Assembly: GCA_035549015.1 (NCBI GenBank) | Contig: DASZRW010000108.1 | Location: forward strand, 35,625-99,624 | Direction: 5' to 3' | Length of the DNA stretch: 64,000 bases | From: JAFDZV01 sp035549015 | GTDB lineage: Bacteria > Bacteroidota > Ignavibacteria > OLB7 | Shown here: piece by piece, positions 42,726 through 51,423 of the stretch | Position numbering within the stretch: position 1 is the stretch's first letter | How the letters are laid out: every line of letters begins with the position of its first letter | Position numbers and translations under genes: made by a program | Notes under the pieces: generated by a model | What the model was told of the DNA's origin: nothing | Database searches by the model: none | What the model saw: only the letters and a program-made list of their open reading frames with translations

Positions 42726-44705
42726 CTAACGGCGCAATACGAGTCTCGATGTGCTGGCTCCCAGCGAGGTTCGGAGCCTGATCAGATATATCCCAGCGAC
42801 CGCATTGATACCTGATTCATCCCTCCCATCCCACGTTGCCCTGTAGGTGCCGGGCTCCCGGGGGCCGGCCAGCAGCACGCGAACCGGGCGTCCCTGGATG
42901 TCGTAGACGCTCAGCTCCATCCCCTCCCTCTTCACGAGATTGAACCGTATCGTTGTCCCGGCCTCGGCCGGGTTCGGTTCAACCGACGTGATTCCCATCA
43001 CGCCGTCCGGGCTTCCCGCCTCGCGCACTGCGCCAACGTAGCGGGCATACATTTTTCGATAGTGATACCAGAGGCTGTCCGCCAGATCGATATCGCTCTG
43101 CTCCTTCCAGAGGCGCAGGTCGTTGTCGACGATGCCGAACGACGGCGCGGCCGGATCGCCCGGCAGGTTGTTGCGCGAGCCGCGTCCGTTGCGATGGCAG
43201 CTCGCCGCGCAGGTGTTGATCATCCCGGTGAGGCTGCTCGCCGCAAGCTCGTGCGTGAGATTCGGACGGATCACGCGGAAGGAGTGATCGCTGAAGTCGT
43301 ACAGCGGATGCTCCGGAAGCGAATCGAATCCGATTGTGATCGTCCGTGTGAAGTGACAGTTCACGCACTGGCTGATCGCCTGATCGTGCTGTGTGTGCAG
43401 GTTTACCACGCGTCCGCGATCGGCCACGAAGCCGGTATCGCCGAACGACTCGTGGCATGTCGAGTTCAGGCAGCCCTCGCCCCGTTTCAGCGAGTACCAG
43501 TTGCGATCCAACTGGAAGGGAAGGCCGTTGCTTCCCACCGTATGCGTGCGATGGCAACTCCAGCAGCCATTCTTGAAGAGGTCTTCCCGGACATGCGCGG
43601 AGCGCGAGATGTCCTGCCCCTGCTGATGATGCGCCGATGACGTGACGCCGTCGCCCCAGAGACTCATGGCGGCGTAGGGATCGGCGATGTAGTCGCTCAG
43701 ATGCATACCGGGCTGGTACGGCGCTCCGTCCGGATCGTCGTACGGATAGGAGTGTGCCGAACGTGAGCTCCGGGTTCTGGTGTGGCATTGATTGCACAGG
43801 TCGAAGCGGAGGCTGGTGCCGGCCGGTGTATGCGGAAAGAGACCGGGGGAGACGATATTGTCCGCACGCGGATTCGCGGCATGCTCCGATCCAGGCCCGT
43901 GGCAGCTCTCGCATCCGATGCGCATGTTGATATCGCTCAGCGCGGAATCACCGGCCGCCGTTCCAACCCAACCTGCCTGCCACGATGTGTCCGCTCCCAC
44001 GGCGGAGCGCTTCACGGTGAAGCCGTTCACATGGCACATGGCGCAGTTGTTGTCCCACGAAAGGGCTCTGAAGCCGTTCGAGTTCCAACGCAGGAAGCGT
44101 CCCTCCGTTGTCACGGAGTCGATCGCGTACCAGTTGGACATGTCGAGGAAGTGGAACACGCCTCCCTCGGAGGAGCGGAGCCCGTATCGCGGCAGGAGGT
44201 ATTGAACCGGCGGCACATAGTAGCTGCTGTCGATTCGAACCAGATAGCGTTCTATCCATCCATTACCTCCGTAGGTGAAGGCTATCGGAAGTGCCGGAAG
44301 CGAGTCGCCGCCGCCCGAGAAACGCATCGCAATCAGGTACTGGCGTCGATCGGCGCTGCGCCGCAACTCGAGCATCAGCGTGTCTCTGCCGCGGACGCGA
44401 ATCCGCGGATCGTACATGCGCAGTATGGTATCGTTGTCAAAGAACCGTGCTGTGACCAGCGTTGCCGGACCGGGCCGGAAGTGAATGCGCTGATGCATCG
44501 TTCGCGAGAACTCCGCCGCGCCCTGATAGGTGCTGGAGTCCGAGTATGCATCGGCGTGGCAGCCGGCGGCCGTGCAGGTCTGCTGTCCGACGTACGTTCT
44601 CGGCTGCTGCGGCGGCTGCGAGCCAAGGCGCACCGCGGCCATGATGCCTGCAATCGCAGCGGCAAGCATCGCGAGCACGTACCGGGTCGGTGTCGTTTCG
44701 TTCAT
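42726..44705 (-). CDS. Secreted octaheme cytochrome c with T9SS sorting domain
   Basis: 659 residues. N-terminal hydrophobic signal (RYVLAMLAAAIAGIMAAV). Eight heme sites: CX4CH at 44-50, CXXCH at 221, 265, 304, 381 and 447, CX4CH at 412-418 and CX3CH at 499-504. Extra His residues that could be axial ligands lie close to several sites. The last ~85 residues are a T9SS sorting domain (TSVEPNPAEAGTTIRFNLV, SVYDIQGRPVRVLLAG, AVAGIYLIRLRT). So the protein should pass the outer membrane after hemes are attached in the periplasm. It lies directly upstream of the ccm cluster on the same strand. Candidate roles are extracellular electron transfer or a cytochrome c554/multiheme reductase; the sequence does not decide. 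Confidence 0.85.
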   Translation of the reverse strand: MNETTPTRYVLAMLAAAIAGIMAAVRLGSQPPQQPRTYVGQQTCTAAGCHADAYSDSSTYQGAAEFSRTMHQRIHFRPGPATLVTARFFDNDTILRMYDPRIRVRGRDTLMLELRRSADRRQYLIAMRFSGGGDSLPALPIAFTYGGNGWIERYLVRIDSSYYVPPVQYLLPRYGLRSSEGGVFHFLDMSNWYAIDSVTTEGRFLRWNSNGFRALSWDNNCAMCHVNGFTVKRSAVGADTSWQAGWVGTAAGDSALSDINMRIGCESCHGPGSEHAANPRADNIVSPGLFPHTPAGTSLRFDLCNQCHTRTRSSRSAHSYPYDDPDGAPYQPGMHLSDYIADPYAAMSLWGDGVTSSAHHQQGQDISRSAHVREDLFKNGCWSCHRTHTVGSNGLPFQLDRNWYSLKRGEGCLNSTCHESFGDTGFVADRGRVVNLHTQHDQAISQCVNCHFTRTITIGFDSLPEHPLYDFSDHSFRVIRPNLTHELAASSLTGMINTCAASCHRNGRGSRNNLPGDPAAPSFGIVDNDLRLWKEQSDIDLADSLWYHYRKMYARYVGAVREAGSPDGVMGITSVEPNPAEAGTTIRFNLVKREGMELSVYDIQGRPVRVLLAGPREPGTYRATWDGRDESGINAVAGIYLIRLRTSLGASTSRLVLRR

Positions 44706-45016
44706 CTCGATCGATTGATTGCGATCCCCCGCATCTCACACGAGTCCCATCGCAACAACCGTACCCTCGCCACATGTTGTCGAAGCAGTTCAAACGCCTC
44801 GAGAGTGTATCTGGGTGATTTGCGATAAAAGACCCTGGAGCGTTGTGAATGTCGCAGCATGCGAAACAAAATCTCGTTCCTGATCCGTTGCACCGCGCGG
44901 ATGCCGGCAGTGGGGACCGAGCGCACTGTTGCCCTCGTGAGAACGCCGCCATCATCCTGAACACATGAAATGCATTTTGGATGCAACCGCCCGGCAACGC
45001 CCAACCCTGCTGCATG
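44706..45016. other. Intergenic, 311 bases, no feature recognised
   Basis: The gap between the minus-strand cytochrome start and the glycosyltransferase stop. I found no TAnnTTTG element on the minus strand, no long hairpin and no gene. It should contain the cytochrome promoter. Confidence 0.5.
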
Positions 45017-46177
45017 TCAGGGAGTGGCATCTTCTCCCTGCATGTGCCGGATGAAGGCCGTCATCCCCTCCACGAACGCATCCCAGCCATACTTCACGCG
45101 TTCAACCACGATGTTTGCGGCGAAGCGCTGCAGCGTATCCCCCACGTAAAGCTTCTGTACTGCATCGGCAATCGCCACCGGCGTGGCCTCCTTCAACACG
45201 AAGCCGGTGCAGCCATCGAGTATCACTTCTCCAAGGCTTCCCACATCGGTCACCACAACGGGCGTGGCGAAGTTGTAGGCGATCTGTGCGATGCCGCTGT
45301 TGGTAGCGGAGTGATACGGAAGCACAACGGCATCGGAGGCGGAGAACCAATCGGCAACTTCGTCGTTGGCCACGTACCGGTTCACCACCGTGACATGGGC
45401 CTCCACCCCGCCGCGCCGGATCTGCTCCATGTACGGAGCGGGATCATCGAAGAATTCCCCTACCACGAGCAGATGCACATCGGGCATGCGCCGCACGATC
45501 TCCGGCATCGCGTCCAGCAGCCGGTCCAGTCCCTTGTATGCGCGCACGAAGCCGAAGAAGAGAAGAACCTTGGATGCGGTAATGCCAAGGCGCGCGCGGG
45601 TTTCGGCCTGCGGAAGGCGCGCTCCGAAGTTCTCGTACATCGGGTGCGGAAGCATCACCGACGGTATGGCGGGGAAATGTGCCGCCAGCTGTTTCTGGAC
45701 GGTAGTGGATTGGGTGATTGCGAAGTTGCAATAACGGAATAAGTAGTTCGTCAACAGAACGTTCGCCGGGTTCGACTCGTGCGGAATGAAGTTGTCCAGC
45801 AGTATGGCAATGTCCTTCCTCCCCCTGCGATGCGCAAGCCGCGCCATCGTTCCGAAGGCGGGACCGAAGAACGGAAGCCAGAAGCGGAACACATGCACGT
45901 CGTACTCACGGCTTCGCAGCAGCCTGCCAACCTTGATCCAGTTGAACGGGTTGATCGAATCGATCAGCCGCTCGGAGGTTACCGTCCCGGCAAAGCCTCC
46001 TCCATCCCCCAGTTCGTCCTGGTGCCGGCCCGGATAGAGAAGCTTCGGGTACTGACGCGTGAACGAGATCACGTCCACCGTATGCCCGTGACGGCGCAGA
46101 TACTGGCTGAGCATGTTCGTGTGGTGTGCAATGCCGCCGCGATAGGGAAAGGCAGGGCCGATCAGGGCAATCTTCAT
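45017..46177 (-). CDS. Glycosyltransferase, GT4 family
   Basis: 386 residues, GT-B fold. N-terminal domain starts KIALIGPAFPYRGGIAHHT, the usual GT4 opening with a Gly-rich acceptor loop. The C-terminal donor-binding domain has VLLFFGFVRAYKGLDRLLDA, LLVVGEFFDD, and SATNSGIAQIAYNFATPVVV followed by VGSLGEVI. The acceptor and sugar donor cannot be told; cell-surface polysaccharide or lipid glycosylation is likely. It stands alone, divergent from purF with 111 bases between starts. Confidence 0.88.
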   Translation of the reverse strand: MKIALIGPAFPYRGGIAHHTNMLSQYLRRHGHTVDVISFTRQYPKLLYPGRHQDELGDGGGFAGTVTSERLIDSINPFNWIKVGRLLRSREYDVHVFRFWLPFFGPAFGTMARLAHRRGRKDIAILLDNFIPHESNPANVLLTNYLFRYCNFAITQSTTVQKQLAAHFPAIPSVMLPHPMYENFGARLPQAETRARLGITASKVLLFFGFVRAYKGLDRLLDAMPEIVRRMPDVHLLVVGEFFDDPAPYMEQIRRGGVEAHVTVVNRYVANDEVADWFSASDAVVLPYHSATNSGIAQIAYNFATPVVVTDVGSLGEVILDGCTGFVLKEATPVAIADAVQKLYVGDTLQRFAANIVVERVKYGWDAFVEGMTAFIRHMQGEDATP

Positions 46178-46273
46178 GAAGCTGTGCTATTGAATGTCAG
46201 GTCCGGAACGTTTCATGATGGGAGTATCCGTGTCCATGAAACGAGCTGAGACGATTTCTTCGGGCCAAAACCG

Positions 46274-46289
46274 TAGATTTGTGAATCTA
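46274..46289 (+). promoter_or_regulatory. TAGATTTG element and inverted repeat at the purF start
   Basis: TAGATTTG (46274-46281) is a perfect -7 match ending 7 bases before the ATG at 46289, so the message would be leaderless or nearly so. It also forms TAGATT-TGTG-AATCTA, an inverted repeat whose last base is the A of the start codon. No -33 TTTG is seen at 19-20 bases. Confidence 0.45.
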
Positions 46290-47791
46290 TGAACGCCAAC
46301 CAGATCGATAAACCCCTCTGCAACTGCGGCGTGGTTGGGGTCTACAATCACCCGCAGGCCTCGTTGATGACCTACTATGCGCTGCACGCCCTGCAGCACC
46401 GCGGCCAGGAATCCGCGGGCATCGTAGCCTCCAGACCAAGCTCCACCCGCCCGGGCAGGCGGAAGTTCTCCATCCACAAGGCTCACGGCCTGGTTCTCGA
46501 CATCTTCGCAAACGAGAAGCTGCTGCTGGACGAGCTTCGCGGCGATGCGGCCATCGGGCACAATCGGTATTCAACCACCGGTTCGAACATCAAGCGCGCC
46601 AACATCCAGCCGTTCTACAGTTCCTATCATGCCGGCAATCTCGCGCTGGCACACAACGGGAATCTGACCAATACGATCTCCATGCGCTCCAAGCTGAGCG
46701 ATGATGGCGTGCTGTTTCAGACCAGCACGGACTCCGAGATCATCCTGCACCTGATTGCGCGAAGCCGCGAAGTTACCACCATGGGGCGCATTCAGGATGC
46801 TCTCCGCCAGGTGCGCGGCGCCTATTCGCTCACGATTCTCACGGACGAAGGCCTGATCGCAGCGCGCGACCCGCACGGCTTCCGCCCGCTCTGCATCGGC
46901 AGGCTTGGAGACGGCTACGTTGTCGCATCCGAAACATGCGCTTTGGATATCATCTCTGCGGAATATATTCGCGACGTTCAACCGAACGAGATCGTTCTGA
47001 TCGACGAGCATACACTCCGCACCGGTGAGATCCGATCGATGCAGATCGACGACGTCACGCCCCGGCCTGCGTACTGCATCTTCGAGTATGTCTACTTCGC
47101 ACGTCCGGACAGCAGGATCTTCGGCGAACCGGTGGACAAGGTACGCCGCCGGCTCGGCAAGCGCCTTGCCGAGGAGGCGGGCATGCAGCCCACCGCCCCC
47201 GACGGCAAGGTGACCGTGATCAATGTTCCCGACTCCTCCAACACGGCAACGCTTGGCTATGCTCGTGTGAACGAGACCCTGCACAATGCAGACACGAGGT
47301 ACGAGATCGGCCTGATACGCAGCCACTATGTTGGCCGCACCTTCATATCGCCGGGCCAGGCAAATCGCGAATTCAAGGTGAAGACGAAGTTCAATACGGT
47401 TCGTGGAGTACTCGAGGGCCAGCAGGTGGTTGTCGTGGACGATTCCATCGTTCGCGGCACCACGTCCAAGGCGCTCGTGAGCCTGATCCGTGAAGCCCAT
47501 CCCACCGAACTCCATATGCGCATTACGTCGCCGCCCATCACGCATCCGTGCAAGTATGGCATGGACTTCCCCTCGAAGGAAGAGCTGATCGCAAACACGT
47601 ACAATCTGGATATCGAGGCGATACGCGAGTCGCTCGGCGTGGACTCGCTCCACTATCTCTCGGTGGAAGGGTTGCTCGATGCGGTACCGCACGACAACGG
47701 TGAGGGATATTGCACGGCCTGCTTCACCGGCAACTATCCGGTTCCCATCGAGACCGCGGCCAACAAGATGGCCCTAGAGGAGTTGGGGTAG
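46289..47791 (+). CDS. purF: Amidophosphoribosyltransferase, Fe-S type
   Basis: 500 residues. First step of purine synthesis: glutamine and PRPP give phosphoribosylamine. The catalytic Cys is expected after propeptide removal, at Cys13 in LCNCGVVGVY. Other signatures: LQHRGQESAGI, HNGNLTN, GRLGDGYVVASE, and the PRPP loop VVVDDSIVRGTT near 381-392. Cys residues in THPCKYGMD and YCTACFTG, with YCIFEYVYF, fit the 4Fe-4S ligand set of Bacillus-type PurF. Length is normal. lysE-type gene follows after 3 bases. Confidence 0.96.
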   Translation: MNANQIDKPLCNCGVVGVYNHPQASLMTYYALHALQHRGQESAGIVASRPSSTRPGRRKFSIHKAHGLVLDIFANEKLLLDELRGDAAIGHNRYSTTGSNIKRANIQPFYSSYHAGNLALAHNGNLTNTISMRSKLSDDGVLFQTSTDSEIILHLIARSREVTTMGRIQDALRQVRGAYSLTILTDEGLIAARDPHGFRPLCIGRLGDGYVVASETCALDIISAEYIRDVQPNEIVLIDEHTLRTGEIRSMQIDDVTPRPAYCIFEYVYFARPDSRIFGEPVDKVRRRLGKRLAEEAGMQPTAPDGKVTVINVPDSSNTATLGYARVNETLHNADTRYEIGLIRSHYVGRTFISPGQANREFKVKTKFNTVRGVLEGQQVVVVDDSIVRGTTSKALVSLIREAHPTELHMRITSPPITHPCKYGMDFPSKEELIANTYNLDIEAIRESLGVDSLHYLSVEGLLDAVPHDNGEGYCTACFTGNYPVPIETAANKMALEELG

Positions 47792-47794
47792 CCG

Positions 47795-48493
47795 ATGATT
47801 GGAGCCCTCTTCGCCGGCCTGGTTGTTGGATTCTTCCTCTCCATTCCCCCAGGCCCGATCGCCGTTGCCGTCATGCGCCAGGCGCTTGAAGGGAAATACC
47901 GTCCGGGCCTGGAGCTCGGCCTCGGTGCCGCTACGATGGATACGCTCTACTCGCTCTTCGCGATATTCGCATCCTCCGCATTCGTCGAATCGCTGAAGGC
48001 CATGATCACCGGCAACGGCTGGATGCTTCTGGCCTTCCAGGTTGTCTGTATCGCCACACTGGTAATACTGGGGATGCGCTACTTCAAGGCCACCGCCGTG
48101 AAGGCAGCCAGAAGCGAAGAGAAGGAGTTGAAGCAGGAGGAGCGGGCGCGGCGAATGGGCTACACGTCGCCGTACGTTGTCGGCATCATCATGTCCATCA
48201 CCAACCTCGCCAGCCCCACGTTCATCCCCTCCATCCTCACCGTTGCCGGCTTCATGCATGCGAACAACTTCGTGGACCAGAGCTTCGTCTCGTCTGCGTT
48301 CTATGCGGTGGGATTCGGCACCGGCGCGGCATCCTGGTTCATGGTTGTGCTCCGATCCGTCTATCGCTTCCGCGACCGGCTCTCCACCGGATTCATCACA
48401 CGCCTCTATCAGTTCGCCGGCTGGTCGTTCATGCTCTTCGCAGTGATCCTCGCGGTCAACATCGTGATCCACACCAAGTGGAGCGCACTGTAA
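47795..48493 (+). CDS. LysE/RhtB family amino-acid exporter
   Basis: 232 residues with about six membrane segments. The N-terminus FLSIPPGPIAVAVMRQAL carries the PPGP motif of the family, then GLGAATMDTLYSLFA. A charged cytoplasmic loop (RSEEKELKQEERARR) separates the two halves, and the second half has SITNLASPTF. Members export amino acids or related metabolites by proton exchange; the substrate is unknown. It starts 3 bases after purF, so the pair is co-transcribed. Confidence 0.85.
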   Translation: MIGALFAGLVVGFFLSIPPGPIAVAVMRQALEGKYRPGLELGLGAATMDTLYSLFAIFASSAFVESLKAMITGNGWMLLAFQVVCIATLVILGMRYFKATAVKAARSEEKELKQEERARRMGYTSPYVVGIIMSITNLASPTFIPSILTVAGFMHANNFVDQSFVSSAFYAVGFGTGAASWFMVVLRSVYRFRDRLSTGFITRLYQFAGWSFMLFAVILAVNIVIHTKWSAL

Positions 48494-48495
48494 CA

Positions 48496-48512
48496 CGGCG
48501 GGCATCCCGCCG
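48496..48512. terminator. Short GC hairpin between convergent genes
   Basis: CGGCGGG and CCCGCCG pair over 7 bp with a CAT loop, 2 bases after the exporter stop. It has no T run, so termination would be weak or two-sided for lysE and nadC. Confidence 0.4.
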
Positions 48513-48598
48513 CACCGGGAGCGTCGCCGGTACTAATCGGAGGCTGCGCAACGTATTCGCGCGGCCGACGCTTCCACAACCGTGTATCTGCCGGTGCG

Positions 48599-49501
48599 TC
48601 ACATGGATGATGTGCCCGGCCCGGCTTCAACCGGAACCTGGGCTTCGAAGTCCAGCGAGATATCCAGCGCCGGTGCCGAGTGCGTGAGCGCCCCAACGCT
48701 GATGAATTGCACACCGGTCTCGGCAATCGGCCGCACCGTCTCCAGGTTCACTCCGCCGGAGGCCTCGGTTTCCACCGCTCCGGCAACGATGGTCACCGCC
48801 TCCCGCATCATCTCCAGCGGGAAGTTGTCGAACATGATCCGTGCAATCCCCTCGCACGCAAGCGCCTCACGCACCTCCTCCAGGTTCTTCGTCTCCACCT
48901 CGATCTTCAAATCGTTCCTTCCCCATTCCGCGATATGGCGCCGCACCTCGGCGACCGCATGTGTCAGCGAGCCATGCGCCGCAATGTGATTGTCCTTGAT
49001 CATCACCATGTCGTACAACCCCATCCGAAGATTCACACCGCCCCCCACCGTAACGGAATACTTGTCCAGCAGGCGCCAGCCCGGTATCGTCTTGCGGGTA
49101 TCGAGTATCACCGCGCCGGTTCCGGCAACCGCGTCCACATATCGTCGCGTCAGCGTTGCAACGCCCGACATCCTCTGTAGGAAGTTGAGCGCAGTCCTCT
49201 CGGCGCTCAACAGGCCGCGCACGGTTCCCTGAACATGCGCGATCACCTGGCCTCCCTTCACGCGGTCCCCATCGTTCACAAGCCAATCACAGCTTATCGA
49301 TCGATCAACCTGATTGAACACAAGCGTTGCAAGGGCGGTGCCGGCGATGATGCCCTCCGCCTTGGCGAGAAAGACCCCGCGGGCCATGGCCTCGGGATCG
49401 ATAAGGGCCTCGGCCGACACATCGCCGCTTCCGATATCCTCGGCAAGCGCTATCTGTACGAGACGAAGGGTGGAACTGTCTGCCAGTGCTCTGCGGTCCA
49501 T
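48599..49501 (-). CDS. nadC: Nicotinate-nucleotide pyrophosphorylase (quinolinate phosphoribosyltransferase)
   Basis: 300 residues from ATG 49501 (MDRRALADSS); the frame stays open upstream but that part reads as non-coding. It converts quinolinate and PRPP to nicotinate mononucleotide in NAD synthesis. Signatures: LAEDIGSGDVSAEAL, ERTALNFLQRMSGVAT, ILDTRKTIPGWRLLDKYSV and GGGVNLRMGLYDMVMIKDNH (active-site Lys and His), then the C-terminal FDNFPLEMM and EASGGVNLETV. Full length. No partner nad genes are adjacent. Divergent from the secreted protein gene at 49705. Confidence 0.96.
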   Translation of the reverse strand: MDRRALADSSTLRLVQIALAEDIGSGDVSAEALIDPEAMARGVFLAKAEGIIAGTALATLVFNQVDRSISCDWLVNDGDRVKGGQVIAHVQGTVRGLLSAERTALNFLQRMSGVATLTRRYVDAVAGTGAVILDTRKTIPGWRLLDKYSVTVGGGVNLRMGLYDMVMIKDNHIAAHGSLTHAVAEVRRHIAEWGRNDLKIEVETKNLEEVREALACEGIARIMFDNFPLEMMREAVTIVAGAVETEASGGVNLETVRPIAETGVQFISVGALTHSAPALDISLDFEAQVPVEAGPGTSSM

Positions 49502-49704
49502 GGGTGTTCTCTGTGGGTTCGGGAATGTAGAAGCCATCAATCTACGAAAAAGCAAACCGCTGCCGATCGAACCTTCGTTGCCGCCATACGTACGCTGCAC
49601 GGAGATTGGCCCGGGCGGCGCTCCAGGAGTTCAACGGAAACGTCGTTCATCATCACGGGAGTATCGACGAACTCTTCATATCTTGGTTTCCGAACCCGCA
49701 AAGA

Positions 49705-51255
49705 ATGATGCCTACCTCTCGAACCGACATTCGCAAGCCGCTTCGCCCGATTCGGGCCGCGGCCCTCCTGCTGCCAGCCCTGCTGTTCGCGTCCTCGTTG
49801 CTGCAGGCGCAGGCGCCGCATTATACCGCCGTCTATTCCGCTCGAATTGTGGACGGCCAGTACAGCGGCGACTACGACATCTTCGGCGCAGGATTCTCGA
49901 TGGAGGGAATCGGCGATCAGCCGCCCGAACATCCACGAGTGCTGAGCTCGCTCAGCTATCGCGAGCGCTCGCCGTTTGCGGTCGCCGACCGCGAGGGCGG
50001 AATGTATGTGGCATATGTGGTGGAGCATACGGACTCCGCCTATCGCGGCGATCGCGATATCGTACTGCGACATATCAACGCCGGCGGCGCGGATCTGTGG
50101 GGCGACAGCACGAATCACGTTGTGCCGGTGGCGCAATCCAGGTTCGTGGAGGAGAATCCCAGGCTGTTGGTGCTCGGCGACGGCTCGCTGATCGTCTGCT
50201 ACGAGATTCATTACCCGCCGGCCCAGGGGAACGATGTGGACATCGCCACCGTACGCATCTCCCGCGATGGCCGCATGCTGTGGGCCAAGGGAGGCTGGGT
50301 TGCCCACTCCTCGAAGCACGAGCTGCTGAAGGAGATGATCGCCGATGACAGCGGCGGCGCACTGGTACTGCTGGAGGCGCGGACATATCGCGATACGACG
50401 CTTCTGAACAGCGACGTGATGGCGCAGCGTATCGATTCCAGCGGCGCAACCGGCTGGAAGGATTCTCACGATCCCGTGCCCGTTGCCGCGAGCCCCTACC
50501 TGGAGATGAACCCGGTGATGGTGCCCGACGGAAACGGCGGGATGTACGTGGCGTATCAGCTCGAGTACAACAAGGGGCCGCGCGCCGGGGATCTGGACAT
50601 TCTGGCACAGCATCTCACACGTTACGGATCGCGCGCCTGGGTGGATGAGAAGAACCCTCCCATCGTCAGCTCGAACGCCAAGGCACGCGAGCTGAACCCG
50701 GCAATCGCGCGCGACTCCACCGGCATCGTGATTGCGTTCGAGATGACCTTTACGCCCACGAAGAGCAAGGGGATCGCCCACGTGATCGGCATGCAGCGCC
50801 TGGACTCCGCCGGGCATCCTTCCTGGAATGACGGCAAGCGTTCGAAGCTGATCAGCGTTCCACGCCAGATCGTGGAGGCGCCGAAACTCTATCCCGATGT
50901 CGGCGGCGGGGTCTACGTCCTGTTCGATGCCATGGATACCGTAACGCACAACCGCGACATCTACGCGCAGCGAATCGGCCCGGACGGCGAACAGATCTGG
51001 GGTGACGGCGAGCGAGCCATCCCCATCTTCAACTCGCCGGATATCGAAGCGAACGCAACGGCGGCGGCGGATAATGCGGGCGGGCTGGTGATCGTGGCAA
51101 CGAGGCATCCGGCCGAGTCCGAAATGCCGGTGGCGATTATCGCGCAGCGCATCAATGCAAACGGCGATTTCGTCTGGACCGACCTTCAGCCGGCGCTGCC
51201 GCTCGCCATCAACGCTCCGGACTGCAGCCCTCCGGTACTGGTGCGGCAGTGGTAG
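49705..51255 (+). CDS. Secreted beta-propeller-like protein of unknown function
   Basis: 516 residues from ATG 49705 (an ATG three bases later is possible); a frame extending to 49606 is rejected because the signal peptide begins here (IRAAALLLPALLFASSLLQAQ). The mature part has about seven similar ~65-residue repeats with patterns such as GGMYVAYVVEHTDSAYRGDRDI, GGMYVAYQLEYNKGPRAGDLD, GVYVLFDAMDTVTHNRDIY, each followed by AQRI or RHI and a W-x-D turn. This reads as a six- to seven-bladed propeller. No T9SS sorting domain, Cys pairs or catalytic motif is seen. Probably periplasmic or surface-exposed. Confidence 0.7.
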   Translation: MMPTSRTDIRKPLRPIRAAALLLPALLFASSLLQAQAPHYTAVYSARIVDGQYSGDYDIFGAGFSMEGIGDQPPEHPRVLSSLSYRERSPFAVADREGGMYVAYVVEHTDSAYRGDRDIVLRHINAGGADLWGDSTNHVVPVAQSRFVEENPRLLVLGDGSLIVCYEIHYPPAQGNDVDIATVRISRDGRMLWAKGGWVAHSSKHELLKEMIADDSGGALVLLEARTYRDTTLLNSDVMAQRIDSSGATGWKDSHDPVPVAASPYLEMNPVMVPDGNGGMYVAYQLEYNKGPRAGDLDILAQHLTRYGSRAWVDEKNPPIVSSNAKARELNPAIARDSTGIVIAFEMTFTPTKSKGIAHVIGMQRLDSAGHPSWNDGKRSKLISVPRQIVEAPKLYPDVGGGVYVLFDAMDTVTHNRDIYAQRIGPDGEQIWGDGERAIPIFNSPDIEANATAAADNAGGLVIVATRHPAESEMPVAIIAQRINANGDFVWTDLQPALPLAINAPDCSPPVLVRQW

Positions 51256-51423
51256 GGCGCCGCGGCGGCTCCGGCCCGACTGCGGAGGTCAATGGGATGC
51301 ACGCAGGCTGCCGCCACATGACGGACCGACCATGGGTGGAGTGAACGCCCATGCAATCGGCGCAAGCTCAGCAGGGAGCGGCGGTATCCAGCGTGGGCCG
51401 CATGGCCCTGCAGCACACGGCCT

